Virus record (IMG/VR): IMGVR_UViG_3300042892_002429
Coordinates: 1 to 23,330 of that record
DNA from: a virus
Reading direction: 5' to 3' (one strand)
Length of the DNA stretch: 23,330 bases
The notes beneath the pieces were generated by a model. The model did no database searches and was not told where the DNA came from. It was given only the letters and a program-made list of their open reading frames with translations. The position numbers and the translations under genes were made by a program. This document shows positions 5,463 to 12,996 of the stretch, piece by piece (the first letter of the stretch is position 1; each line of letters starts with the position of its first letter).

Positions 5463-6431
5463 ATACTCGATTGGCATCAGTGATTTGAGAACTGTTGACC
5501 TAGGGATAGACGCAATGTGAGATGAGATGTCTTTCTTTCCCCAAGAGATTAAGAAGTTATCTTTATGCTCTACAAGACCAGCCGCAAACTCCACACCGCT
5601 ATGAAAAAAGTTAAATCCTTTAGATATAGCAATAATCTTTCCATAGTTGTCATACTGAACAAAGTAGTGTACATACCTTCTGATATACGAATTAACTGTT
5701 CCAAAAGTCTGTGGAACCCATACTGCTTCTGCTTTTCCAAACATCCTATGAACAACTCCTATATATGTACCGTCATATAACTTAACAAGATTGCTGTTAC
5801 CTCTAAGAGCAGAGATGTTTTCGTTTTCCGTCATATGAGTAGTCAAGACATTATCTTTTATAGTTGCGTTCGGGCCGTAGATAAAATCAAAATTAGGATT
5901 AGTTTCATAAGGCACTGCCCAATTTTTCTCTGGACGCTTAGGGTCTATTCCTGCGTATTTAACAAAGTCAACGGCTTTCATCTTTTTTGTATCTAGTCGA
6001 CAAGTAGCCATTCGAGCAACAGGTGTGTGACCTTTCTCCATGGTTACACAAGTGAAGTGCCATGAACCATCACGCCAAAATAATTTAGGGTCTTCAAGAC
6101 CTCTAGTTATATCTACACCTAAATCAGATACATCTACTTGTTTAAGTTCTTTTATGTTGAACTCTTTATCAAGTTCGGCAAACCAAATATTCGCACGAAT
6201 CGTTCCATTAGTTGTTACGCGATACTCTCCAGTAGGCATAATTACATAATTACTAGAACGAATCATTACAGCATATTTGCCTTTAGAAGATACACCTATG
6301 GAAGGATTTGTGGCAGACCAGAGTTGGTCATCTGGATTAACTAATCTACGAATCTGATGAGTCTTCCCACCAAGTTCGGTAATAAGAGGAACATCTATCT
6401 CTCTTGGTTGGTAGTCGTATTTTTTAGACAT
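5460..6431 (-). CDS. Beta-propeller glycosidase/phosphorylase-like protein
   Basis: 323 aa. Motifs in order: NPSIGV (42-47), a repeated MIRSSNYV strand, TRGLEDPKLFW (109-119), KNWAVPY near 169, FIYGPNA, the LRGNSNLV/GVVHRM strands, YVHYFVQYD, and GVEFAAGLVEHKDNFLISWGKKD near the end. EDPxLF and the blade pattern resemble five-bladed propellers of GH43/GH130-type enzymes and uncharacterised sugar-acting relatives. Acidic residues at 113-114 and the late EF are candidate catalytic residues. It overlaps the methyltransferase gene by 8 nt. A role in host glycan or capsule processing, or in glycosylating phage parts, is inferred. Confidence 0.65.
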   Translation of the reverse strand: MSKKYDYQPREIDVPLITELGGKTHQIRRLVNPDDQLWSATNPSIGVSSKGKYAVMIRSSNYVIMPTGEYRVTTNGTIRANIWFAELDKEFNIKELKQVDVSDLGVDITRGLEDPKLFWRDGSWHFTCVTMEKGHTPVARMATCRLDTKKMKAVDFVKYAGIDPKRPEKNWAVPYETNPNFDFIYGPNATIKDNVLTTHMTENENISALRGNSNLVKLYDGTYIGVVHRMFGKAEAVWVPQTFGTVNSYIRRYVHYFVQYDNYGKIIAISKGFNFFHSGVEFAAGLVEHKDNFLISWGKKDISSHIASIPRSTVLKSLMPIEY

Positions 6432-7212
6432 AAATTTCCTTAGGGTATCTATCTACTACTGGTCCTTCTTTTTTAGCAACAGTAAAAATATTATCTCCAA
6501 CATTATTAATGTTAAATCCTGCTTCGTTAAGTCTCTCTACAACTGTTGGAACTGGGTCTTCAAAAGTATCTTCTGTCCAAATTGTCCCATTAAAACCTGC
6601 TGACTTAAGAACTCGAGAAAGAGTGTGAACACTGTATTCATAGTTATGGCGGTGGTAATCACCGTTTTTGTTGTACTGCATGTAAAAGTATGGCTCTATT
6701 CCGTTAACCATCTTTGTAATGCTGTGAGTGCTGACCGCATTAGGTGTGGAGAGGATGAGGACTCCTCCTGGCTTTAATACACGGTTAATCTCGGAAAGCA
6801 TAAACATAGGGTCAATTTCCATATGCTCAATAACTTCACTACAAACAACATAGTCAAAACTTTCGTCATCAGCTGGAAGTGGGGTTTTTTCCAAGTCAAC
6901 GGAGTAACAGGGGAACTTCTGGGTATGAAGTCCTAAAGTTATTTCTAGTTTGCTTGTCTCTGGATTGGTGAGATTAAAATCAGTAACGGTTACTTTAATG
7001 TTGGGGGCAAGGACTGTTAGGCACATAGGAAGAAGATTGCTAGTCCCAATTTCAAGAAGACTTCCGTATGGCGATTGGTCAAGGATAAGTTGGATAGTTC
7101 TTGCAAATCTACGCTTGTGATTGACACTGTGGTAGTGGTCGTTCTTATCTATATACAACTCCATACAATCTTGAATATGGGTTGGAACGCCTTTGTATGT
7201 GTCTTTGAACAT
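6424..7212 (-). CDS. Class I SAM-dependent methyltransferase
   Basis: 262 aa. Motif I is LLEIGTSNLL (52-61), the acidic motif II is VTDFN (76-80), motif IV is FDYVVCSEVIEHM (119-131), and RVLKPGGVLILSTPNA (144-159) is typical of the Methyltransf_11/UbiE fold. The family acts on small molecules, lipids or sugars rather than DNA; no DPPY is present. No Shine-Dalgarno site is visible. TATACT (7219-7224) ends 6 nt before ATG. Pairing with the propeller protein suggests a shared carbohydrate pathway. Confidence 0.88.
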   Translation of the reverse strand: MFKDTYKGVPTHIQDCMELYIDKNDHYHSVNHKRRFARTIQLILDQSPYGSLLEIGTSNLLPMCLTVLAPNIKVTVTDFNLTNPETSKLEITLGLHTQKFPCYSVDLEKTPLPADDESFDYVVCSEVIEHMEIDPMFMLSEINRVLKPGGVLILSTPNAVSTHSITKMVNGIEPYFYMQYNKNGDYHRHNYEYSVHTLSRVLKSAGFNGTIWTEDTFEDPVPTVVERLNEAGFNINNVGDNIFTVAKKEGPVVDRYPKEIYV

Positions 7213-7218
7213 TACTAC

Positions 7219-7224
7219 AGTATA
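7219..7224 (-). promoter_or_regulatory. Leaderless -10 box of the methyltransferase operon
   Basis: TATACT, then GTAGTA, then ATG 7212. No Shine-Dalgarno site and no clear -35. Same geometry as the other leaderless starts in the window. Confidence 0.6.
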
Positions 7225-7255
7225 GGGGGAGTTAAGTATAAATTGCCTTTAGACG

Positions 7256-7328
7256 CACCCCCGACTGGGATCGAACCAGTGACGCTTGGCTTAGAAGTCC
7301 AACGCTCTATCCACTGAGCTACGAGGGT
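7256..7328 (-). tRNA. tRNA-Arg (anticodon UCU)
   Basis: Read on the minus strand it folds as a full cloverleaf: acceptor ACCCTCG/CGGGGGT, D-arm GCTC-GAGC, anticodon loop CTTCTAA (anticodon TCT, reads AGA), T-arm ACTGG-TTCGATC-CCAGT, discriminator G. CCA is not encoded. The anticodon stem has one A-G mismatch (TTGGA against GCCAA). It would help translate AGA codons, common in this AT-leaning genome. The HNH gene stop lies inside its 5' end. Confidence 0.92.
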
Positions 7329-7618
7329 TTGTTATCTGTAAATCTTTTATAAGTTCTTATTCTATGACAGTTTGCGCAAACAATTTCACACTTGGCTATT
7401 TCTTTTTTGATGGCTTCCCATGAAAAACCATCATGAACCATTCTTGACACATTGTACTTTTTTTCTTTAATGTGGTCAAAATCTAAAACAATGTGGTTCT
7501 TTGCTCCGCAATCTACGCACCCATTTAATTCTTTGATTGCTTTTATGCGATTCTTAATTTCTTTTCTAGTTAGCCCTGCTTCTTTTTTAAGAGGAGTTGG
7601 GCGCCTCATGCAAAGCAT
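7319..7618 (-). CDS. HNH endonuclease, small
   Basis: 99 aa: GCVDCG (33-38), LDFDHI (45-50) with catalytic D48-H49, and CANCHR (81-86) form a compact zinc-stabilised HNH motif. The N-terminus is basic (MRRPTPLKKEAGLTRKE). ATG 7618 or 7609 could be the start; neither has a good Shine-Dalgarno site. The last codons and stop overlap the tRNA-Arg gene by 10 nt, so both are probably on one transcript and tRNA processing would trim the mRNA. It could be a free-standing homing nuclease or a packaging-type HNH; the distance from the terminase gene favours homing. Confidence 0.8.
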   Translation of the reverse strand: MLCMRRPTPLKKEAGLTRKEIKNRIKAIKELNGCVDCGAKNHIVLDFDHIKEKKYNVSRMVHDGFSWEAIKKEIAKCEIVCANCHRIRTYKRFTDNKPS

Positions 7619-7654
7619 CCAGGCACGATGGCCACGGTCAATAAAGATAGGTAA

Positions 7655-7789
7655 CTAATCCATCCTAAGGAAGGCTTCGCATGAGGCACACCTAATTCTA
7701 CTGTATAAATTTGGTGAGCAGTTTGGACCATGCTCAGGGTTTTGAACTACGCCGCACGTGTGGAGTTTTAACTCCTTGACGTAACTCAA
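7655..7789 (-). CDS. Cys-rich mini-protein, about 44 aa, TTG start
   Basis: An open frame reads SYVKELKLHTCGVVQNPE, HGPNCSPNLYSRIRCASCEAFLRMD. Four Cys plus His residues (C, H, C, CASC) suggest a zinc knuckle, and the composition looks coding. No ATG or GTG is available; TTG 7789 lies 8 nt after the upstream stop with GGCGGG a little upstream. Start uncertain. It fits the series of small zinc proteins in this operon. Confidence 0.5.
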   Translation of the reverse strand: MSYVKELKLHTCGVVQNPEHGPNCSPNLYSRIRCASCEAFLRMD

Positions 7790-7797
7790 ATCTAATT

Positions 7798-7977
7798 TTA
7801 CCCGCCAGTTTTATAAAAACCTCTGCCCTTAAAAACAACTGGGGCAGCGTCAAAGACTCTTTTTAACTCTGAAGCGCAGGATTCAAGTTCACATTCAAAA
7901 ATTGTTTGTTCTTCTGTCATAGGTCTTACTTGAGTATTGGGGTGTCCATTGGTACAGATATATTCGTAAGTTGCCAT
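7798..7977 (-). CDS. FmdB-like zinc-ribbon protein, 59 aa
   Basis: Begins MATYEYICTNGHPNTQ, then MTEEQTIFECELESCASELKRVF, then GRGFYKTGG, the order of the CxxC-CxxC-SSSS (FmdB) regulatory family, although here the first knuckle keeps only one Cys and a His (CTNGH) and the second is CELESC. ATG 7977 is preferred over the longer frame to 8037 because GAAAGAAG precedes it and the residues before it belong to another gene. Starts in TAATG overlap with the preceding mini-gene. Confidence 0.78.
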   Translation of the reverse strand: MATYEYICTNGHPNTQVRPMTEEQTIFECELESCASELKRVFDAAPVVFKGRGFYKTGG

Positions 7978-8060
7978 TACTTCTTTCCATACCTCATATG
8001 GACATACATAACAATCATTCCTGAAATAAAGAACCACAAAGGTAAAAAGAGGTTGTCCAT
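7977..8060 (-). CDS. Single-pass membrane mini-protein, 27 aa
   Basis: Reads MDNLFLPLWFFISGMIVMYVHMRYGKK: one transmembrane helix with a positive C-terminus, so N-out, C-in is likely. It starts 4 nt after the thioredoxin stop and its TAA overlaps the next ATG, so coupling on both sides supports a real gene. It could be a spanin- or antiholin-type helper, but nothing specific shows this. Confidence 0.6.
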   Translation of the reverse strand: MDNLFLPLWFFISGMIVMYVHMRYGKK

Positions 8061-8064
8061 AAAA

Positions 8065-8385
8065 CTAGCCTAACACTTCCTCTAACTCTTTAAGGAGCGC
8101 GGGTTTAGGTTTTGCGCCAGTAATTCTTTTAACTTCCTTGCCTCCAACAAAAACAATCATTGTAGGAATAGAACGGATGCCAAACTCTGCTACAAGACTT
8201 GTATTGTTATCAGAATTGACTTTTACAATTTTTAGTGAAGTGTTTAACTCTTCAGAAAGTTCCTCAAGAATTGGAGCAATCATTCTGCAGGGGCCGCACC
8301 ACTCAGCCCAGAAATCAACTAGGACTGGAATGTCAGATAAAAGTACATCTTCTGCAAAGTCTTTTGCGCTACTTTCTAATATCAC
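8065..8385 (-). CDS. trxA: Thioredoxin
   Basis: 106 aa, the family's normal length. Active site WCGPC (residues 29-33), buried Asp at VDFWAEW, cis-Pro at SIPT (P74), and a GxK...GAKPK C-terminal strand are intact. It reduces protein disulfides and is the expected electron donor to the class II ribonucleotide reductase at 9446, whose C-terminal Cys pair is present. The start overlaps the 2-TM gene stop as ATGA. Confidence 0.95.
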   Translation of the reverse strand: MILESSAKDFAEDVLLSDIPVLVDFWAEWCGPCRMIAPILEELSEELNTSLKIVKVNSDNNTSLVAEFGIRSIPTMIVFVGGKEVKRITGAKPKPALLKELEEVLG

Positions 8386-8678
8386 TTATCTTCTTCTTTC
8401 GTTGAGCCTGCTGCGGATGTTCCATTAAGCATGAAGCCTGAGATAACACCTACAAGAAATGAAATTGTTGTTGAGAGAAGCCCAAAAAATGCTTTGTCGT
8501 TCTCAGACTGAACTTCGCCTAGCGGTTGAGTAACAAATGTTACAGCGTAGATAATTGCCATTGTCGCACCGAAGACGGTCAGAGCAAGCATCAGACCTAC
8601 ATAGAAACGAAGACGAGCATTAAGTTCGTCTGTAGTAAAGCGTTGTCGTCTATTTATTTGTAGACGAGGCATCTTCAT
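8382..8678 (-). CDS. Two-TM membrane protein, holin-like
   Basis: About 98 aa from ATG 8678 (AAGAG 7 nt upstream); ATG 8693 gives 5 more residues. A basic N-terminus with RRQRFTTDELNARLRFYVGL leads to TM1 (LALTVFGATMAIIYAVTFV), a loop QPLGEVQSENDKAFFG, TM2 (LLSTTISFLVGVISGFML) and a polar tail. This layout is common in actinophage membrane proteins. A holin role is possible but it is far from the endolysin; the gene sits with a lipoprotein and thioredoxin. Confidence 0.75.
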   Translation of the reverse strand: MKMPRLQINRRQRFTTDELNARLRFYVGLMLALTVFGATMAIIYAVTFVTQPLGEVQSENDKAFFGLLSTTISFLVGVISGFMLNGTSAAGSTKEEDK

Positions 8679-8886
8679 ATTCGGACTCTTCATCGTAGAG
8701 TGGGGTTCCTCTCATTACATCTTTAGTACAGACACCGAAGCCTTCGCAGTTGGGTGGTTGGCAATCTGGTGTTTCCCAGTTTACAGGGTCTTGACATGGA
8801 TAACGGTAGACCTCTTTAAAGTCATACTTGCCACATCCTGTAAGCATGAAAGCGCACAAAACAACTGTTAATACTCTTTTGAACAT
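8650..8886 (-). CDS. Lipoprotein, 78 aa
   Basis: MFKRVLTVVLCAFMLTGCGKYDF is a lipoprotein signal peptide with lipobox LTGC (Cys18). The mature part has four more Cys in YPCQDP, PDCQPPNCEG and VCTKD, probably two disulfides, and an acidic tail. GGAGG precedes the ATG. It overlaps the downstream 2-TM gene. Phage lipoproteins can block superinfection at the cell surface; that role is inferred. Confidence 0.85.
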   Translation of the reverse strand: MFKRVLTVVLCAFMLTGCGKYDFKEVYRYPCQDPVNWETPDCQPPNCEGFGVCTKDVMRGTPLYDEESEYEDASSTNK

Positions 8887-8935
8887 AGACGTCCTCCCAC
8901 ACTCTATTTTAGAGCATGAAAGGACGCATGAGGTT

Positions 8936-9079
8936 TTAGGCTGTTTTTGCTACCTTTAGTTTAGTCTCGCACTTTTTACAGTAGGTATATGTGTTGCCAG
9001 TAAAAGGACAAGAAACATCTTCTGTTTCTGAGTTGTGGCGACAACTTTTTACTTTTATTAGTTTAACTATATTAATCAT
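8936..9079 (-). CDS. Zinc-knuckle mini-protein, 47 aa
   Basis: Reads MINIVKLIKVKSCRHNSETE, then SCPFTGNTYTYCKKCETKLK. C13 with H15, C24, and CKKC near residues 34-37 are good zinc ligands. It begins with an ATGA overlap on the whiB stop, so it is translated with whiB. Function unknown. Confidence 0.7.
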   Translation of the reverse strand: MINIVKLIKVKSCRHNSETEDVSCPFTGNTYTYCKKCETKLKVAKTA

Positions 9080-9378
9080 ATTCTTATCACGTTATAAGAA
9101 ATGCCTAGGCTAGTTGCAAGTTGAGCTCTGCTTTCTTCATTCATGCCTCCCCAAACTCCATAAACTTCTGGAACACTAAGAGCATGATCTAAGCACTGCT
9201 TTTTTACAGGACAAGTATTGCAGATAGCAATTGCTCGCTTCTCTCTACCTTTTTTACTATCGCCTCGTTGATTTGGTTCAAGGAAGAAACTCTCTGGATC
9301 TGTTCCATTACATGCTCCCTCGAACTGCCAAGACCACTGGTCTGCGATAGGTTTTAAAGCGGTACTTACTGTTGTCAT
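9076..9378 (-). CDS. whiB: WhiB-family iron-sulfur regulator
   Basis: 100 aa. Four conserved Cys (C23; C53-x2-C56; C62) bind a [4Fe-4S] cluster. GVWGGM (74-79) is the family's turn that contacts the primary sigma factor, followed by a short C-terminal segment. AAGGA lies 4 nt before ATG. WhiB proteins occur in actinobacteria and their phages, where phage copies can repress host whiB genes or redirect sigma factor. It has its own consensus promoter (9412-9440), which supports an important regulatory role. Confidence 0.95.
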   Translation of the reverse strand: MTTVSTALKPIADQWSWQFEGACNGTDPESFFLEPNQRGDSKKGREKRAIAICNTCPVKKQCLDHALSVPEVYGVWGGMNEESRAQLATSLGISYNVIRI

Positions 9379-9411
9379 TGTGTCCTTACTTGTTTAGATT
9401 AATTGTTTCCT

Positions 9412-9440
9412 AGGTTAGTCAGATAAAAAATCTATGTCAA
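9412..9440 (-). promoter_or_regulatory. Consensus promoter of whiB
   Basis: Minus-strand TTGACA (9435-9440), 17-nt spacer, TAACCT (9412-9417). The predicted start near 9405 gives a 27-nt leader with AAGGA. It lies just downstream of the reductase stop (9446). Confidence 0.75.
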
Positions 9441-9445
9441 ATAGA

Positions 9446-11488
9446 TTATTGATTCTCTTTAATCAGTTTAACTTCGCAAGCATCTGTCGTACAGTACGCC
9501 TCGCCAATCGCATCAATGCCAAGACCTGCGTAGACGCCAGAAAAGTCAATTGGAAATAACTTCATTACTCCGTCTTGCTCGTACTCTTCTTCAGTAATCT
9601 GCGTGTAAGGCATTTGAGGATATGTAAAGTTTCCTGAAGGTAGGAATGAAACTGTCTTCAACTGTCCGTCATACATATGTAGAACGGTTCCTACATGCTC
9701 GCCTTCCTTCTCAGGGTCAAATGAGACTGTAACGGATACAGAGTTGTCTGACCAATAACGTTGAGCCATCGCAGCGAGAGACATCTTTTCAAAGATAGTT
9801 ACATCTTTTTCTGCTCGCTCTGCGTCAGATTTAATTGGGAAGAAAACAACAGAAGTTGTTTCAGGAGATTCAGAAGCTGGTTCAACTCTGTAGTTAGCCA
9901 ACTTAAATAGCGGAAGCATAGGATCGTTATTTCCAAAACGAATTGCTCGGTTGAAATACTTTCCTCCTGGAGTCCAATGAACTCCTGGTGACTCACCTGC
10001 AAGAATTGAAACGGTTCCTGAAGGCTTAACGGTTGTAGTTTTAATTGATTCACGAATACCAAGCCACTCTGAGTAGATGGTGTCGTACTTCTTAATTACT
10101 GCGTAACCTTCATCCATCCAAACCTTAAGTGTTGGAAGACCATTGATGTCTGCAAAGTTTGCTACACCTGACATGGATGTTCCAATGCGTCGGTTGCGCT
10201 GCATGATTGCATTTGTCTCTTCCCAGTGAGTTGGGAGAAGTGTTACAGTCTTGGCATAGAGATAGGCAAACTTAAGGGTGCGCTTGTAATCCTCTAGTGA
10301 TTCATGACGGTTGAGGTAAGTTTCAACAAGAGTACACATTTCATAAGACTCTAGTGACTGCTCAGCGCAAGGGTTATAACCTGCGATGCGCCAATCCTTA
10401 TTATTAATTGGGTCTGCGAGTCTTCCGTACTGACGAGATGTATCCATCCAGATAACTCCTGGCTCACCATTGCGAACAATGCCATCAATGATTCCATCAA
10501 AGTTAGTACCAACAGATACTGCTACAGAGTTGTTAGACATCCACGCCCATCCTGGATTCTCTGCATCATATGAGTTGCGCTCTGGATAACGCTCTGCGTT
10601 CTTGAGGTTAAGAAACTCGTCATCATTGATATCGCCAATAAGAATTTCTGCGCTTCGACGAACATTACCTGAAACAACGCAACGTCCAATAAGATTTCCA
10701 ATGTCTGCAATGTCTGTACGAGTTAATTTCTCTCCTGCGCGACCTGTAAACATTTTACGAATAACTTCGTGAAGAGTTACAAGTGGAGCTGGACCAGATG
10801 CTGTTCCACCAAAAGTGGCAATAGGGTCTCCGTATGGACGGATGTCTGCGTAATCAAATGTTAAAGACTTCTGTCCGTCTTTAAGGAAAGAGTTAATAAG
10901 TGCGACTGTTGCTTCTTGCCAGCCTTCACGAGTATCAGGGATTAAATAAAAATCTTCACCTTGTGGTTCATAGATTGTAAAATCTTTATCTGCGCCAACT
11001 TGATCAAAGCCAACACCAACACCAAGCATTGATGCTTCCATAAGGAATGCAAATGGTTTAGCTGGATTATTCTTAGTCATCTCTGAAGTAGAAACAAATG
11101 CGCAGTTCTGTAAGGCAGCAGAGTTTTTTTGAACATTAACAATCTCTGTGCCCATAACCCAAAGTCCGCGTCCTGGCGGTGTCCACTTCAATTGAAAGAG
11201 ACGGTCAAAGAATTCTTTTGCAGATGCTTGAGCCTTAACATCAGACCAAGGAAGACGCTGACTTTTTGCGTACTCTTTCTGAAGTGAGTATGTACCGTTG
11301 GTTACACGCTCGCAAACCTCTGCCCATGTCTCTTTAGTTCCATCTGGCTTCTTGCGTGAGTATGTGCGAAGGAATGTAATTTCGCCAACAGAGTTACCTG
11401 CTGCATCACGATAACCAAATGGTGCTTTCTTATTTCTGTAACCTTCTACAAAATCTTCAGTTAACTTAAATGAAAAATGGACGGTCAC
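9446..11488 (-). CDS. nrdJ: Adenosylcobalamin-dependent (class II) ribonucleoside-triphosphate reductase
   Basis: 680 aa from GTG 11488 after AGGGAGA. It resembles the monomeric Lactobacillus leichmannii-type enzyme. QNCAF (C129) and C385 in SYEMC are the redox pair, and YNPCAE (N372, C374, E376) supplies the thiyl Cys, Glu and Asn. KPSGT (488-492) is the phosphate-binding loop. YCTTDACE (C666, C671) is the C-terminal shuttle pair used by thioredoxin. All key residues are present, so it should be active. It makes dNTPs from NTPs without oxygen but needs vitamin B12 from the host. There is no sign of an intein or intron. Confidence 0.96.
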   Translation of the reverse strand: MTVHFSFKLTEDFVEGYRNKKAPFGYRDAAGNSVGEITFLRTYSRKKPDGTKETWAEVCERVTNGTYSLQKEYAKSQRLPWSDVKAQASAKEFFDRLFQLKWTPPGRGLWVMGTEIVNVQKNSAALQNCAFVSTSEMTKNNPAKPFAFLMEASMLGVGVGFDQVGADKDFTIYEPQGEDFYLIPDTREGWQEATVALINSFLKDGQKSLTFDYADIRPYGDPIATFGGTASGPAPLVTLHEVIRKMFTGRAGEKLTRTDIADIGNLIGRCVVSGNVRRSAEILIGDINDDEFLNLKNAERYPERNSYDAENPGWAWMSNNSVAVSVGTNFDGIIDGIVRNGEPGVIWMDTSRQYGRLADPINNKDWRIAGYNPCAEQSLESYEMCTLVETYLNRHESLEDYKRTLKFAYLYAKTVTLLPTHWEETNAIMQRNRRIGTSMSGVANFADINGLPTLKVWMDEGYAVIKKYDTIYSEWLGIRESIKTTTVKPSGTVSILAGESPGVHWTPGGKYFNRAIRFGNNDPMLPLFKLANYRVEPASESPETTSVVFFPIKSDAERAEKDVTIFEKMSLAAMAQRYWSDNSVSVTVSFDPEKEGEHVGTVLHMYDGQLKTVSFLPSGNFTYPQMPYTQITEEEYEQDGVMKLFPIDFSGVYAGLGIDAIGEAYCTTDACEVKLIKENQ

Positions 11489-11573
11489 AGAGTTCTCCCT
11501 TAATGATAAAAATGATTTACGAATACTTTTTTCGTCTATGGTGTTCGACCCTAGACAGAAATTTTACTACTAT

Positions 11574-11798
11574 TTAAAACAGTGAAGGCTGAGTATCGTG
11601 GTTATTTTCATACGGGTCAAATCCTAGAACAATAGAATTTGCCAAATCTAAACCACTAATAAAGTGAGTATTAACACCTCTGCTGCTTGCAGTCTCGATA
11701 TTTTTTGTAATTAGTTCTGAGAGTTTATGTCTTATCTCATATTCAATTTCTTCTTTTTGATTTGAGAAATTGCTCCAATTTGTCATTGCATCACTCAT
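11574..11798 (-). CDS. Hypothetical protein ending in a clamp-binding-like motif, 74 aa
   Basis: MSDAMTNWSNFSNQKEEIEYEIRHKLSELITKNIETASSRG, then a segment IVLGFDPYENNHDTQPSLF. The first half is helical and charged. The final five residues, QPSLF, fit the loose bacterial sliding-clamp-binding pentapeptide (QxxLF). It starts after GGGAG and overlaps the DUF4406 gene by 8 nt. I do not recognise the family; clamp docking would link it to replication. Confidence 0.7.
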   Translation of the reverse strand: MSDAMTNWSNFSNQKEEIEYEIRHKLSELITKNIETASSRGVNTHFISGLDLANSIVLGFDPYENNHDTQPSLF

Positions 11799-12120
11799 TG
11801 TTAACCAACTCCCTCGCTAGTTTGATTATAAACTCATTATAACTTTTTACTGGCACTCCTATTGCCTTTGCAACCTCAACCTCTAGTCGAGCCCCAGATG
11901 ATTCTTCCCAACCATCTAGGGTCACGACCAAAGTTGCTTTGAGTACAGCAGTGATATCTTCACGCATATAGGTTTCTTTTGAAAGTGTTTGATCTCCATC
12001 AAAACACTCTGACGGGTCAAAAACTTCTAAACCTTGTGTACGAAAGAGTCCTGCAGCTTTTCTAAAAGCAGGATAATTAAAATCAGGGTAACCAGTCATT
12101 GGCCCTGATATATAAATCAT
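11791..12120 (-). CDS. DUF4406 (nucleoside 2-deoxyribosyltransferase-like) protein
   Basis: 109 aa. MIYISGPMTGYPDFNYPAFRKAA, then MREDITAVLKATLVVTLDGWEESSGARLEVEVAKAIGVPV, is the DUF4406 signature. It shares the fold and Gly-Pro-Met/Glu motifs of nucleoside 2-deoxyribosyltransferases. Its probable role is nucleotide salvage or hydrolysis, fitting its place beside the reductase. No Shine-Dalgarno site is visible; it lies 7 nt after the endolysin stop, so translation is probably coupled. Confidence 0.88.
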   Translation of the reverse strand: MIYISGPMTGYPDFNYPAFRKAAGLFRTQGLEVFDPSECFDGDQTLSKETYMREDITAVLKATLVVTLDGWEESSGARLEVEVAKAIGVPVKSYNEFIIKLARELVNNE

Positions 12121-12127
12121 TTGCTAA

Positions 12128-12985
12128 CTATTTAGCTTTAGTAATTACAGCCCAAGTCTTTGGGCCAATAACTCCATCAGCAGCGCCTAACTTTGGATGA
12201 GCCTTCTGGAAAGCAATAACTGCTTTTAGAGTGGTATCTCCATAAACACCATCTGCTTCTAGTTTAAGAGCAGTCTGTAGTTTCTTAACATCAGCGCCCT
12301 TAGAACCTTTCTTCAACGGTGTGAAAGCCTTAGGGGCTGTCTTTGTGGTAGTCGGTGCTACGGCTGTTGAAACTTTTGTAGTTGTAGTTGTTGTTGCTTT
12401 CTTAGGTGCTGCAGCTTTTGCAGCTGGTGCATCAGATGAACTAACCTTTGAAAGTAGTGGAAGGTCTTCTTCTCCAACATAAACTGGGCGACCCCAGCCA
12501 ACTACTGCGTTAACAAGTTTTAACTTATTATCTTTTACATATGCGCGAGTTTTCTCTACGCACATTCCGCCATTGCGCTGATCTCCCTTTGCAGTGCCAG
12601 ATGTATTTCCTTCAATAACTTGGATGGTTCCGTTTCCATTGTTCTTGATACAGATACCAACATGGGAAATTCTATTGACGCCATCATCTGGGAAATCAAA
12701 GAAAATCCAATCTCCTGCGCTGGGATCATCATTGCGGGCATCTGCCCATCTTTTGTTTTTCTTAAACCAATCAGATGCTGCAATTGTTGATGCAGACTTT
12801 GGATACTTCTTCGGGTCTAACCCTGATGTAAATGCTGACCAAGAAACAAATGACTGACACCATGGGAGAAAGTTTGCACCTGTCCACTTGCCATACTTTG
12901 TTTCATTATCTTTTGGACCTTCAATAGTCCCAACTTCTGCTTTAGCAACCTCGATGATTCGGGCTACTGTTCCTTTGTCTGCCAT
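12128..12985 (-). CDS. Endolysin: CHAP domain plus peptidoglycan-binding domain
   Basis: 285 aa. N-terminal CHAP/NlpC-like amidase-endopeptidase (about 1-165) with catalytic Cys43 in PWCQSFVSW, His108 in ISHVGIC and an acidic/Asn partner in IEGN (125-128). A low-complexity Ala/Thr/Lys linker (185-220, with a Thr run) leads to a PG_binding_1 domain (about 225-282: LKKGSKGADVKKLQTAL, DGVYGDTTLKAVIAFQ, DGVIGPKTW). No signal peptide, so release requires a holin. GAGAGGA precedes the ATG. Cleaves host peptidoglycan at lysis. Confidence 0.92.
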   Translation of the reverse strand: MADKGTVARIIEVAKAEVGTIEGPKDNETKYGKWTGANFLPWCQSFVSWSAFTSGLDPKKYPKSASTIAASDWFKKNKRWADARNDDPSAGDWIFFDFPDDGVNRISHVGICIKNNGNGTIQVIEGNTSGTAKGDQRNGGMCVEKTRAYVKDNKLKLVNAVVGWGRPVYVGEEDLPLLSKVSSSDAPAAKAAAPKKATTTTTTKVSTAVAPTTTKTAPKAFTPLKKGSKGADVKKLQTALKLEADGVYGDTTLKAVIAFQKAHPKLGAADGVIGPKTWAVITKAK

Positions 12986-12996
12986 TTTTATCCTCT

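Noticed and set aside
7619-7740. ORF on the minus strand starting at the ATG near 7731 (MVQTAHQIY)
   Set aside because: It overlaps the Cys-rich frame, which has better coding character; hydrophobic end looks like a shadow of that frame.
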